DNA from: Apostichopus japonicus
Taxonomy: Eukaryota; Echinodermata; Holothuroidea; Aspidochirotida; Stichopodidae
Direction of reading: 5' to 3'
DNA length: 64,000 nucleotides
NCBI RefSeq assembly: GCF_037975245.1
Contig: NC_092583.1
Coordinates: 17,566,764-17,630,763 of the forward strand
Under the pieces are notes generated by a model. The model was not told where the DNA came from. It saw only the letters and a program-made list of their open reading frames with translations, and did not search any database. Of this stretch, positions 31,101 to 46,663 are shown piece by piece. The number at the start of each line of letters is the position of its first letter. Position 1 is the first letter of the stretch. A program made the position numbers and the translations under genes.

Positions 31101-31725
31101 ATTTCAAATCGTCATTAAAATATGGAAAAGGCTGGTATCGTTCTTTTCACTTTAATCATTCCTTGGACATTACTATTAACCTCCCGTCAAGGGAAACCCC
31201 CAAAGATGACGTCAGCGGCCTTAATCATTAATTTTAGGCTGTAGCGTATTGTGGATTATTAATGATAAATCTTTGTCACTTATAAGCGTCTATACGTTCA
31301 TGTCCCTCCAACCGGGGATAAGATACAAATAATATACAATTATAATTTCATCCCTGGCATTCTAAGCCAAGTACATAGGAAGCATAAAATGTTATATCAG
31401 TGTATTGAAAACCGTGTACCTTTTCTTACGTCCAATATCCTTTGGTGATAAATGACGTTTTCTGCTGCGCTATACCTAAATATTTTCACCGCAGATAAGA
31501 TTTACGCAACAACAAAGGATATTTGTATAACGTTATACAAGTTTAAGTAACTTCGATAAATTATATGTGAGTAAACTGAACGCGAAGATAGGCGAGTAAC
31601 TCACTAATAGGAAACTCAAGGTCAATTTTGTATGATATCCTTTCTAACTTACATCCTTTTCAAAAAAACAAACCAATGATACCTTCTCTCTTGGGATGTT
31701 TTTCCTCAGAACATGTTTACATCCA

Positions 31726-31770
31726 GTGGCGGGATTACAGGGGAAGGAGGGGGGGCACCTCCCCAGACCT
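31726..31770 (+). mobile_element. Possible orphan hAT-type terminal sequence
   Basis: CAGTGGCGGGATTACAGGGG followed by a G-rich run resembles the first bases of the nested MITE at 56111 (CAGTGGCGGAGC). I find no matching right end nearby, so it would be a 5' fragment. Confidence 0.3.
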
Positions 31771-32817
31771 TGAGTTGGACTTTTATCCGATTAGGTTGGC
31801 CCGTAATTTGGTTGGTTATGCCACAACAATACTGACAACTCTGCAATACTTTTATACTTATTTGTAATGTCATTACACAGTGTTGCGGAAATGATATGTA
31901 AATAATTCGTATTCCGGCAGAAAGGCTTTTTCAAGGTTCTTAACGCATTAAAGAAAAGATGGACGAGGTTTCGAGTGGTATTTTGAATAATAACAATATT
32001 TCTATATTCTACAAATAATAGGGATAATAAATGTGAATAGTATACAGATATGTCAATAACAAATAGTATACAGCTAACTTATAAGGCGCCAGATAGAAAG
32101 AAATAACATATCTATAAAGACTTGGTCTGACGGAAGTCGATGAACTCGATGGTGTGGCAGCCATGATCGGCGATAGACAGTGCTTGATCAAAAGGCACGG
32201 CGAGGAATTAATAAATGATTAAAAGTTCATCGAAGGATAGTTTCACTTGTTTTAGCTGGATCCACTTCAATATACTGGATTGATGTCGTATATAGTACGG
32301 AAACAGGAAAAGTCCATTCCGTAGTAGAAGTGATGAGATATTTTTTATGATGAAAGTCACTAAATACTTGAAGATTCTTCAGTCGAAACTTGAACGGATA
32401 CATAGAACGTAGTAAAGAGAGTAATATACCAGGTAACGCAATGTTACAGCAAAGAATAATGAACCGTGTTATTGGAACGGGGGTGAGGGGCGATGTTTCC
32501 CCAACAATGATGTATAAACCTCTTACTGGTATCAGGACGCGGTACTAGCGTGGACTGCTACGAGGGCGAGGGCGTAGAGATGACGTCATCAGTAAATGTA
32601 GCTTTGAATATGCAAGAGGTAAAGCCGGTCCATAACACACAGGCTATAAGAAAGATCGAACCACTGTGACGATTCTTATTCAAATCCGTGAAAGACTAGA
32701 ACAAGCATACTACTAGTAGTACCAATGTGACATATCATATAGCTAGGCCTCTGCCCTTTAAGATTATCCAGTTTGGCTGTATTGAACATTGAAGGAAACA
32801 CTGATAGAGAAAACTGT

Positions 32818-32842
32818 ACATATTATTATTATTATTTTTTTA

Positions 32843-32881
<39 letters not shown>

Positions 32882-33122
32882 ATTAATATTTTTATTATTT
32901 TTATTATTTTTATAATAATAATAATTAATATTATTATTCTTATGATGATGATGATGATGATGAATATTGTTATTATTATTTATGATGTATCATCATCATC
33001 ATCATCTTCATCGTCATCGTCATTGTCATCGTTATCGTTATTGTTATTATTTTATAATTATTATTTTATAATTATTATGATTATGATTATTATTATGATT
33101 ATCGTTATCGTTATCATTATTT
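32818..33122. repeat. Trinucleotide microsatellite complex (ATT / GAT / ATC)
   Basis: TTATTATTA runs pass into GATGATGAT, CATCATCATC and CGTTATCGTTAT runs. Confidence 0.97.
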
Positions 33123-34440
33123 GAGGATACGCAGTAGGCACGTAAATGACTTGTTAACAGATGGAACCACTCTTATCCGTATAAAAGGGCGGTTATCAAG
33201 TACGTATCTCGTATGATAGTAACGTACTAAGCACATGTTTTGTCTGTATGTATTTGTTACATGAAAGATGCATCATAGATGTACAACGTACACCGATCTG
33301 ACGTCAATACTTTGTAATGTTTTTCCTCCCATGATGCAATTATACACAATACACTGTATATATATTATATACCCACGCCTATATCATTAGATGTGTTTAT
33401 CCTAAGGCTACATAAAGAAGACAGTCCCGTGGAGATCAACTTTACGAAACCTTATTATCTACAACATGTTACTCCTGTCAACTTGCATGCGTTAGAAAAC
33501 TCTGTTGACATTTAACGGTGTCTTGAATGGTCTCGAAGGACCACTATAGCACCGTCATTTAGCCGACTAGTGGTAAATTCAAATTAACTTCTGGGTAGGA
33601 GAGATTGGGTGTAAATATGTCATACATGAGCTAAGCAACATAATTATTGTTATCGAGACTTTATCTGAGAGTATGTAAACATTGTACAAGGGTTTTAGGG
33701 AAGAAATATGCTGGTTATAACCACAATGTTCAGATTTTAAGAGCATGATATAGTGATATGTAAAATATGCAATGATTTTATGGCAAAGGGGTACTTTATA
33801 CGTGAAAATTTGAGTGGAAAAAAAATCTGCATTCTTTCGTATCGTTAAACCGGTCTTATCGTCAAACACAATTAAAACATGTAGATATTTTGATTAAATG
33901 TTGATGACTTCTTTGGAAAATGATTTTTTTATAGATATTTATTAAGTTATGTTAAATGTTAAATGGCTGTGCAAAAACAGATATTTCATTTATTTAGTGT
34001 AAGGCATATACATTTGCACAAAAAGTTTGTATGATAAAAAGGTAATCATTCAATATGTGTCGTACCTCTCTCATGTTGGTGTTACAGGCTCTTCATTATT
34101 ATTATATTATATAATATAATATATAATGTAGGCCTATTATATATATATAATATAATATATTTTATCATGCATAATCAAGCACTTAAGCACTTATGATTTG
34201 AAGGCCATATGCGAAAAATTGGTTGTTTGTTTTTCTGTTTGAAAAATAATAATATTACTGGATTTTAATGCGAATGTTTTGTTCGAACTCGGAGTCTGTG
34301 TGATGCTTTACGTAGATGAATTGTAAAAAATTATTCAACTCAAATAATGCTAATATCAGGAAACGAAGAATGAAGAGTCACCTCAGTATCTAGGAGTGTG
34401 TCTGTGTAACTGTACAAAGAGAGTCACGGCAGGAGAGACA
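33123..34440. other. Gene-poor stretch
   Basis: A TGACGTCA octamer at 33299 and a TA/TAATA tract at 34100-34165. No gene. Confidence 0.5.
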
Positions 34441-35033
34441 CGGTGAGGCACATCACTAAACAGGGAGGCATATCACTACACAGTGAGGCACATCACTACA
34501 CAGTGAAGCATATCACTACACAGTGAAGCATATCACTACACAGTGAGGCATATCACTACACAGTGAGGCACATCACTACACAGTGAGGCATATCACTACA
34601 CAGTGAGGCACATCACTACACAGTGAGGCATATCAATAGACAGTGAGGCATATCACTACACAGTGAGGCATATCACTACACAGTGAGGCATATCACTACA
34701 CAGTGAGGCATATCACTACACAGTGAGGCATATCACTAAACAGTGAGGCACATCACTACACAGTGAGGCACATCACTACACAGTGAAGCATATCACTACA
34801 CAGTGAGGCATATCACTACACAGTGAGGCACATCACTACACAGTGAGGCACATCACTAAACAGTGAGGCATATCACTACACGGTGAGGCACATCACTACA
34901 CGGTGAGGCACATCACTACACGGTGAGGCATATCACTAAACAGTGAGGCATATCACTACACAGTGAGGTACATCACTACACAGTGAGGCATATCACTACA
35001 CAGTGAGGCATATCACTACACAGTGAGGCATAG
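34441..35033 (+). repeat. 20-bp satellite, about 30 copies
   Basis: CAGTGAGGCATATCACTACA is repeated about 30 times without a single length change. The variable sites are few: A/G in GAGGCA, T/C in CATATC/CACATC, C/A in CTACA/CTAAA. Confidence 0.98.
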
Positions 35034-37682
35034 CCACCATAACCGGTAGAGGAGTCATGAAACCAGAGGAGAATCATGTCATGAAAGACAAAATGTCACA
35101 GCGTCTGTTACATCAGTATTAATAAAAATAATAACGTCATGAATATTCAGAAGATTAACATGTTCAGTTTTGATTGATTTTTTTTAAACAAAACAAAGTG
35201 TCTTTGTATAGTGCATTACAATACAGTATATTGCATAGTACAAACGATGCAACAGTAAATGATTATTATAACAGTTTCTGTGTACATTAACTTCATCGAT
35301 TCTTCGACTTCACAATGTAAAGTATAAGAACTGTATTAGCCAATGGCCGCCAATCTCATGCGGCTCTTTCTGCATTATTGAAAAACGTAAACGTTAACAA
35401 TAATAATGATAACAATAAAAGTGTATAACTCCAGCAACCAAATGATCTCACAGACAACTTGAAGGGAATTTCAGGAGATGGCAGGCTATGTAGTATTTAT
35501 CTTAAAGTGGAAAATATCCTACACTGTTGGTTGAAAACCGCATTTCAATGTATTTTCCCTAACTCAAGATATCGTGGATTAAATGGAATCCATTTTGAAT
35601 GGCTGCACGTACCCTCGATTCTTATACAAGGAGCAGGTGGTTTACGATGTCATCACGATAGATCGTCTTCGATAACTGTACTTTCCTGTTATAAATCAAA
35701 CAACATTTACAGTTCAATTGTCAATGATGAAGTCATTCACTCAGCTGTTGCCATAGCATTCACAAAATGTCATATCTGGACCCGACCAAATGCTATTGGG
35801 GTGTGGTTTCGACATAAAGATGCATTTCTGTTAAGCAATCAATTGTTCCAGCCACAGGATTACCGTATCCTTTTAAAAGGTGTAGCGTACCAATTAACAA
35901 TTTCCAAATAACATTACACTAACCATTAAAGGTAGTCGCTATTGCGCAAGAATATGCTAGTAAGATCAATTCTGGTCACATGTAAAGAAGTTATTACATC
36001 TTTCAAGGAAGTCCAAAGGGGATTTTTCAATTCACAACCGTATGTAATTGCTTTTTGGAATTCTCTGCAGCGTCAGAGCGAATGAACGAGAACACAAAAA
36101 GTACTTCTGGCAATATTTGTCACTTTAGACTATTGAAATATTAGCACAATGTACTATTATTTTATAGTTTGAATCCTCAAAAACGGTGTCGTTTCTTCTT
36201 GGGAGGAAGCGGACTCTCTCCAAGTGTTATCAACACATATATTTAGACATCATTTATTTTCTGAATTAATAATACGGGCGTTTAACAAGTGAAGTGTATT
36301 CTACTGGTTTGAATACAAACCTACAAACACAATCATGGTATACTTATTCCTTGTAAAAATTGAAACCTAACAAACAATCACATATCGAAGCATTTACATT
36401 GTTTTTTTTTTTTTTTTTTTTTTTGGGGGGGGGGTTGTTCTTTTGTTATGGATTTTCTTTGCTTTGTAATTCAATAAGTACTTCACAATCCATACCATAT
36501 TGATAATTTAACATAACATTATGCTGCATTTGGTCAACTTAGAGGAATAATAACTAATTAGTTTTGCGCATGTTGACATCATTAGGACAGTAGGCTCAGT
36601 CATATAAGATGTATTTTGGTAAATATTTTTCTTCTGTTCTAAGAAAAAGAATAACAGCTTCATTCTCTTTATGATCAGGAAAAACTGTTTTTGAAATAAA
36701 TTTCTTCTGTTGGTATTTGGTCTCTTCTTGTTTATTTCTTATTGTTTCAGGAGAGGTAGCGCCCAATTAAGTTTAATGAATCCAGGAGTCAATATTTAAG
36801 ATTGACCAGTTTGCAGTTATAATCTGAAGTCATCTACGCTCTCGCAATTCACTGTTTTTTTATTTTTTTTTTATTTGTGTGTGTTGGTGTGTGTGTGTGG
36901 AGGGGGGCGTGTGTATATGCGTGTCTGTTGTTATCTCCTCGCTCCCAAAGGGAGGATGAGATCTTGTAATTCCTTTGCCAGTAGGGCCATGTTAGACAAT
37001 GATGTCAGGTCATTTGGTACGTCTGTTTACGATGCAAAGATGTTTACGAAGCATCCAGTAAGAAGTATCGACTTTTTCGAAATTGCCTGCGACCTATTTT
37101 TACGTTTGTTTTTATTTTTTAAGAAAGAGGCAAATGCTCCCATGGTGAGGAAGATAGATCATGCATGATAAGAGTAACCAGCATTGTAAGTACTTTATAG
37201 ATTCAGGGGAGGAGGCTGGCCGGGTGGTAAACAATAAAACACGTCTCAAACTGAGTGCCACGCAATGAATGTGTTTTACTTTAGTCTGGTTGCTATATTC
37301 AACTTTATAACATTGTAGCACTTTCATGAACACACTTCAGCGCCACAGAGACCAAACGAAAGAAGATACATTCGGTAGCTTCGATGTTATATATTAAGGT
37401 TTGTTTTCTGTCAAATGTGTTGAAGTGTTCCCGGGGGAGAACACTCGTGCGAATTGCTATGTCGACTCAAGTATGTTACTGATACTTTATATTCATTGCT
37501 ATTATTATAATTCTACGGTAAGGAAATAGAAAGCGGACGTTAACTCTTCCTTTTTATTATAGTTGAAAATGTTAAACGATCAGGTATATATCCATAGATC
37601 TTATTTATGATATATCAAAGCTACAAAATCCCTCTTTCATATATATGGATGGCCATCGGTCCATTTATCCACACACATATGT
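35034..37682. other. Gene-poor stretch
   Basis: Holds a 150-codon plus-strand open frame (35459-35911) that I do not accept as a gene, a poly-T/G tract (36402-36435) and a TG-rich run (36875-36920). Confidence 0.4.
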
Positions 37683-37784
37683 GTGTAGATATGTGTATAT
37701 ATATATATATGTATGTGTGTATATATATATATATCTCTATATATATATATATATGTATGTGTGTATATATATATATATATATTT
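37683..37784. repeat. TA/TG compound microsatellite
   Basis: Two blocks of TATATATATGTATGTGTG separated by CTC. The IYIY frames are not coding. Confidence 0.95.
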
Positions 37785-38696
37785 ACTATCACATGACGAT
37801 GACGTGCGTGACGTGTGGTATAGTTACTATAGTAACGAAATAGGTCAATTTGTGTCCGTGGTCAGTAATTTCATAACTTATAAATTACGTTTACAATTAA
37901 CTACAACTGGATTGATTTTATGGCTATTTACGGTGAGCTACTGTCAGAAACTTTAATTGCAACTAATTAATGACCCATTAATAAAATAATGGTATCCGTA
38001 ATGGGACAATCGCTAACCTTGATGGGTGTTTTGTTTCTCAGAATCTTTCCTAACTTATGAATTCATATTATCAAGGAAGACAACCGTTACTGGGTCAAAA
38101 AGGCGGTCATTTTAAACTTCAATTGTAGGCCTCGTATCTGTGAGGTTTTCGAGAATAGACCTTAATTCATTTTCCTCTTTCTTCTTCATTCTGCGTAAAA
38201 GGTACAGGTTAGTTATTTTTGTTATATGTTTTAGTTTCTTGGTGCAACTGTCTTCATAATGTGATGTTTACTGAACAATTGGTTGCTAGGACTTTAGTAA
38301 ACACATTGAAATTTACATGCAGAGTAATAAATAAACTTAAAATAATCAAAATACTAAAAACTGAGCAGACATGTCACATCTTCATAGCTACATAAGTTAC
38401 AATCTGCAATGATTAACATATTGTATATGAATATTTATTTATGCATGAACGATATGTGACGTCATATTAGGCATAGAATCTAGTAAAGTGAAAAAGTAAA
38501 CACTCTCCGGCTACCCAAATCTATTTCTAATCAGAAAGCATGAAGCTTGGAACAACCCCCCCCCCCCCATTCCATTTAAAACTTCTCTTCAATGATAATA
38601 TGAAAGGTGTTTGAAAATATGGCAATGAAGAATCAACACTCATTGATATCTCACTCTTAAGGAAGGGTATAACTTCTCTCGACATGCTTGACTTCT

Positions 38697-38885
38697 CTAA
38701 CTGTGAGAGGCCCTCGTCCCTGGAAGAGAAGGAGCCTCAGCCCTGATAGGGGCCCTCGGCCCTGGTAGAGGGAGCCTCGGCCCTGGGATGGGGCCTTGGC
38801 AGTGGAAGAAGAAACCTCGTCCCTGATATGGGAAGCCTATAGGAAGCCTAGACTCTGGGAGGGGGCCTTGGTCCTGTAGAGGGTG
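38697..38885 (+). repeat. Degenerate GC-rich repeat, unit about 30 bp
   Basis: Copies of GAGCCTCGGCCCTGG with GATAGGGGCC/GAGGGGGCC variants; the only strongly GC-rich block in this part of the window. Confidence 0.85.
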
Positions 38886-38890
38886 GGATT

Positions 38891-40972
<2,082 letters not shown>

Positions 40973-41524
40973 AATTGTTTGAATGAAATGCAACAAACAT
41001 AAGGTTCATAACAGTAGTCGACATTTTGTCAGAGCGTCAGTGTGGTGAAGATGATGTGTATCTTTGCTGTCAAAGGGTGGAGACAAGTAAACACTGGTTT
41101 ATTCACACTTTCACCTAAGAAAGAGAAGATTGTTCTAGTATGTGGACAACATACATTGCTTGAAACTTGTTTGTCACAATCGTGTATTCTTGATACGTCA
41201 GTAAGCATAAATAAATAAAATAGTTATGTTTCTAAGTGTAATTCCGGGTTTCAAACCCTTCGGCGTTGAAATATGCGATGATATATGCGATGATCCATTG
41301 AGATAACTTGATGATGATGCCGTCAGTTCCTTGATGGAGGCGTACATGTTAATTTATTGTTTTAATATGCCATATAACTCCACCAAAACAGGCTTAACTT
41401 CATTGGAACAAAATATAGCAATTAGAAGACATTTGAAACGATTTATCATTGCCAATATTACACTTAATTGGAAATATGTTATTTGAGGACATAAATGTGT
41501 TATGTTTTTCTATGGAGTTGTGCG

Positions 41525-41650
41525 TTACATCTGAGGCACAGACCAAATGGACTGTGTATCTGTAAGAGTAGTCCAATCACTTCAGTTCAACAGCCTCAGA
41601 TGTTTAAATGGTAATTACACATCCGGGACTGATAGCGCTGTTTTCAACAG
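41525..41650. repeat. Dispersed repeat, copy B
   Basis: Diverged partner of 30960-31100 (ATGGACTGTG, AGTAGTCCAATCACTTC, GCCTCAGATGTTTA, CATCCGGGACTGA in the same order). The rest of 40973-42320 shows nothing. Confidence 0.6.
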
Positions 41651-42324
41651 TCTACCACATACAAAACAATATTTTGAAAATAACGTTACCTTTTAATTGT
41701 TCTGAGTCGAAGGAAATGCAAGCAATTTCATTCTCATGTATTTCATCGTGATTTGTAGTCCTAAACATCGCCCCCAGTTAGGGAACAATCTCTAAAAAAA
41801 AAATCAAATTTGACGCTACATTGACCCTCTTCGAATAAACTACTTATGTAAACACGAAATGACGATCTTATAAGTGCTAATTAACATATAACATTCAAAA
41901 TAGTTGTCGTGGATACTGTTACCAAGCAACAACTGCTTCGTGCCTATAGTCCTTGAGAAAGAAGGGCAATTTTTTGTCATTAGAGCTTCCTACCTTGCTT
42001 TTCATGTCAAAGAAACTTATTATCCGTGAATGATGAGCGAAATATCTGAGTCACGAATACATTCTTTTCACACCGACACAATTATAAACTTCAAGACATT
42101 GTAGACATTAAAAAGGGAGACAGTTAAGCATTTTCATTTCTCTGTCTCTCTTTCCTCTTTCTCTTTTGTGTTTTAATTGAATGTTTGAATGTTTAAATAC
42201 TCCCTTTTTCTTCCTTTGATGTATTTTACATGTAAACCAATAAATCAGTTCACAATTCCGTTATTTGTGTTTAAAGACCTAATTGGTTAAAAGGAATGCA
42301 GCAGCCATGGTATAACTTCTGACT

Positions 42325-42790
42325 GGCGCCTCCGTAGATACATAAATAGTTAACTGTGGCTAGCCATCAACTATGCGGATTGGTTGGCGCCTCCATACAT
42401 ACATAAATAGCTAACTATGGTTAGCCATCAATTATGCGGATTGGATGGCGCCTCCATACATACACAAATAGCTAAGTATAGCTAGCCATTGACATTGCGG
42501 ATTGGTTGGCGCATCCATACATACATAAATAGCTAACTATAGCCAGCCATCAACTATGCAGATTGGATGGCGCCTCCATACATACGTAAATAGCTAACTA
42601 TGGCTAGCCATTGACTATGCGGATTGGATGGCGCCTCCATACATACGTAAATAGCTAACTATGGCTAGCCATTGACTATGCGGATTGGATAGCGCCTCAT
42701 TACATACACAAATAGCTAACTATAGCTAGCCATTGACTATGCGGATTGGAGGGCGCCTTCACACATACAGAAATAGCTAATTATGGCTAC
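42325..42790 (+). repeat. 61-bp tandem repeat, 7-8 copies
   Basis: Unit GCGGATTGGATGGCGCCTCC, then ATACATACATAAATAGCTAA and CTATGGCTAGCCATCAACTAT. Each copy carries the near-palindromes TAGCTAACTATGGCTAGCCA and GGCGCC. Confidence 0.97.
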
Positions 42791-43470
42791 GGCGTTATAG
42801 CCTCAACTAATTTCTTTGCTCTTTTCAAATTTCTAACTGTAAACCGGCCAGTTTTTTCTAAAGAACTCACGTTAGAAAGAGAAAATACTCTGATATTTCT
42901 TTGAATCTACTTTCGTCTTCCTTGGTTAAGTCCTTTGAGAATTCTGTACTCTTTTGCGAACTTCTTTCGAAAATTTACACCCCCCCCCCTTCTTCTCTTT
43001 AAAACCTGTGGGAGGAGAAATGTAAGGAGGTTATTAGTTTGTGTCAATGGAAAGTATTATCTCTAATTACAAGATATATTCGTTTTTCAAATGATCAAGA
43101 AAAATCAATTCACATATAATAAAAAAAGTGACATTTTTAAGTGTGCCTGCTTTCCGATTACAGGTCTTCTAGGCCATCTACAACATATATCTAGGAAGCT
43201 CTAAATGAAAAATAACGCGAAGCCAATGCTGAGGACTGAACGAATAGATGTTCTACACCTCTATACAGCTATTCCTGAATGCTACAAAAGATAGAATTAG
43301 ACAAAAATATAGCCCTCCATCACTATAGGACACCGTTCGTTAAAACTGTTGACGTCTTCAGAGAAAGCATCCCGAAATAGAAAGTCCTCTGTATTAGTGG
43401 AGTGTGGATTTCAGTCTGTGACTTTTACATCATTATTGCTGATAATTCTTTTCTCTTTTTTTTCCTTCAG

Positions 43471-43539
43471 ATTTTGTCAGTCCTGATGCATTTCCAGTTT
43501 GCTCTTCGTTGTTTGTCTCAAATATCATGGAAACCTTGG
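43471..43539 (+). CDS. Orphan exon candidate, phase 1-1
   Basis: A long pyrimidine tract (TTCTCTTTTTTTTCCTTCAG) and a consensus donor G|GTGAGT frame 69 nt that read FVSPDAFPVCSSLFVSNIME then TLG when entered in phase 1. I do not recognise the sequence and find no neighbouring exons, so it may belong to an unseen gene or be a coincidence. Confidence 0.25.
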
Positions 43540-43712
43540 GTGAGTTATATGTTCCCCGTGTTTACAAATGTTACTTTATATACTTCCATGTTAATGATTT
43601 TAATCGATATATTACGTTATGCTGTATCCCATTGGTATTTGCCAGTTGTCGATGCTACTTGCGCATCGCTAGAAGCAAAGTAAAGTTTATAGGGACAGAC
43701 TAGGAAGCTGCT

Positions 43713-43960
43713 AATAGGACAAGTGACAGCTACCTGACATAAGTTATTTGGACAAGTGACAGTTCCGTAGACATCTATTACTTGGACAAGTGACAGCTCC
43801 CTGGACATCTGTTACTATGGGAAAGTGACAGCTCCATGGACATATGTTACTTGAACAAGTGACAGCTCACTGGACATCTGTTACTTGGACAAGTGACAGC
43901 TCCTTGGACATATGTTACTTGGACAAGTGACAGCTCCTTGGACATCTGTTACCTTTAAGG
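43713..43960 (+). repeat. 33/34-bp tandem repeat, about 7 copies
   Basis: GGACAAGTGACAGCTCCTTG followed by GACATCTGTTACTT, repeated from 43717 to about 43960. Confidence 0.97.
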
Positions 43961-44545
43961 TAACAGCTTCACGAACAGCCACTACTTACATAGACAAATA
44001 TAAGCTGTGTTGTTACTATTTCTCCTGAATATTCGATTGGCCTCGTAAACTTAGGAATGTCTCATGTGTTTAATATGATTTTTATGCAAACACGATAACA
44101 GGGAGATGCATTTAAGCCACAAACAGATACTCAGGTAATCTGTGGATTTAACATTAACTTGACAAAGCGAGGATAAGATTTATAACCGACAATACTCCGA
44201 ATGTGGTATAATCTATGTTGCAAACTGAATCTGGATTTGAACACTAAATGATTTTATGAGCTTGTTGCATTAATACGTGCACTCAAGCTTACAACCCCAT
44301 CTCAACACTTAAGCAGATGAAAGACCGTGCTTTCTGGCAGAGCCACCTAACCTACTTTGAACATAATAGTATGGGCATGGTTGATGTCGTTACTTCAGCC
44401 ATTACAAATCCTACTTCGTTGCTGATCATTAACTGTAGTAAATGAACTTTATAACTTCAATAGTCAAGGAAACCATGTTTTGTATAATCATGATTGTACC
44501 GCTTTGTTATACTGTGTAGTTTCACCGAAACCAGGTTAGTTGTAC

Positions 44546-45012
<467 letters not shown>

Positions 45013-46345
45013 CGGTAGCAAAACGTTTGACAGTATTCTGGTTTCTTTCATTTTAGTTGTAAAAACATAAATAATGCAAAATGTCGCCAATTGTCGCATC
45101 TAAACTTTAAATTTATTACTGTTCGACGTTCCATGTAACCACAATTGTATCATTCACTTTATGTTTCATAGGCTAAAAGACTACTGGATATAAAACAAAA
45201 AAACAAGTTGAAAGATTGACGTTAGGGCTTCCAAGAAACCCTCGATTATTTAGAAAGAGGCCACATGTTGGTACTAGCTACATTAGATAAGAGAAACTCG
45301 CCGCAGGATTTCTTTCATCAGAGATGACTTGCAACTATAGATACGTCATCTTACTTATAAGACTTATATTTATCTAAATGTCACATTTCCCCCCCCAAAA
45401 ATGAAAGTATAACGTTATAGTGTTCTCATCAATCACCTGTAGTAGATCGTTACTCTGCTTCAATTTATTAGAATTTACCCACCCCCCACCCCCCCCCCCC
45501 CTCCTCCCAACTGTCTTCCAATAAATGTAAAATTCATGTAATCCTCTCAAAACACGATCAATTTCATTTTATTACGAAGGAAATTATGTTAGACATAAGA
45601 CATCAGACAACAGTTTTGCTACAAATGGTTTTAGACAATCCCCTTAAGGATGAATAAATCTCAGATACGTTATGGGATGGCAATTATATTGATAATATAC
45701 TCGTGCCGTGCACACAAATTCTTGATTTCACTAAACAAATGTGTGCTTCATAAACTTGTGCATGGATGCAGGCCGTAGCTTCAACGTTATGGAAATATTC
45801 ACTTGCGAGTATTGGGCCTGTTGAGTTACGATTTGCATACATCTACAATGCAGCTATAGTATATTATATTATATTAGCTTGGATATGTTACGCACTTTGA
45901 GGTGGTATACTCCTATTAGAGTCTATATCAATCTGCCCGAGTGTTCTCCTTCAAGATATGTGCCAAAATGCGGTAGGAGAACATCTTTTTTGATATGTTA
46001 TCAATCGCGCGTGCGCACTACAATATTGGTATTAGTGGCAAGTGAACGATACCTACATGACTGGACGTTGAAACTTAAAGGTTCACATAGTCTCTGTACG
46101 TTTGCAGTTTCAGAGTTTAGATGCGTAGTCAACTTATTCTAAGTCTGTCATGGCGCTCACAAGCGCCCTCACTTTGTAAGTACATACTATACTCCCTGGT
46201 GTGTTGTCCGCCCAAAAAATAACACTATATGAACAACCGAAAATTTCTTTATACTGCTGCAAGCACTCAACGCGCACTACAATACTTCGTATTTACAGGC
46301 AAATGCAGTTGTAGTTAGTTTTAGATTTACAAGCGATGATGTCTT
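45013..46345. other. Gene-poor stretch
   Basis: C homopolymer tracts (45390, 45480-45505) and an unsupported 87-codon open frame (45879-46142). Confidence 0.5.
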
Positions 46346-46663
46346 CTTAATGACTTCCTTCCTAAATTAGAAGATTTACCAACTGCCATTTTACCATCTG
46401 CCGAATTTGAACCTCTCCAGGAATATGGAACGATTTACTGAAAATCTCAAGTAAATTTGTTTTAGAAACACAAAGATGCTAATCGTGAAGAACTCCACAT
46501 AAAGCTTAATGACTTCCTTCCTAAATTAGAAGATTTACCAACTGCCATTTTACCATCTGCCGAATTTGAACCTCTCCAGGAATATGGAACGATTTACTGA
46601 AAATCTCAAGTAAATTTGTTTTAGAAACACAAAGATGCTAATCGTGAAGAACTCCACATAAAG
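46346..46663 (+). repeat. Perfect 159-bp tandem duplication
   Basis: CTTAATGACTTCCTTCCTAA through ACTCCACATAAAG is present twice in direct succession (46346 and 46505) with no difference that I can see. The period is exactly 53 codons. Confidence 0.96.
46466..46600 (+). pseudogene. Coding-like 44-codon segment inside the 159-bp duplication
   Basis: After TTTGTTTTAG a phase-0 frame reads KHKDANREELHIKLNDFLPK, then LEDLPTAILPSAEFEPLQEY and GTIY before TGA. The composition is that of a normal acidic protein end and it looks like a last exon. Each duplicate carries the same end, while the stretch after the array repeats only the first part (HKDANREELHIKL). I do not recognise the protein. Confidence 0.3.

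Larger units (their letters stand above)
28561..32817. other. Gene-poor stretch
   Basis: Contains a GACA/TACA tetranucleotide run (29246-29300), C homopolymers (29488), one member of a dispersed repeat pair (about 30960-31100) and an orphan hAT-like end at 31726. The open frames here (longest 79 codons) have no splice or codon support. Confidence 0.5.

Noticed and set aside
34441-35033. CRISPR-like look of short regular repeats
   Set aside because: No spacers: units are contiguous, and the DNA is eukaryotic. The same holds for the 33-bp, 61-bp and 64-bp arrays.
35459-35911. 150-codon plus-strand open frame
   Set aside because: Plausible by chance over 64 kb of AT-rich DNA. No recognisable motif, no flanking splice structure, no poly(A) signal.
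36875-37168. 97-codon frame with LAPKGRMRSCNSFASRAM
   Set aside because: Starts within a GT-rich simple repeat and has no splice or homology support.
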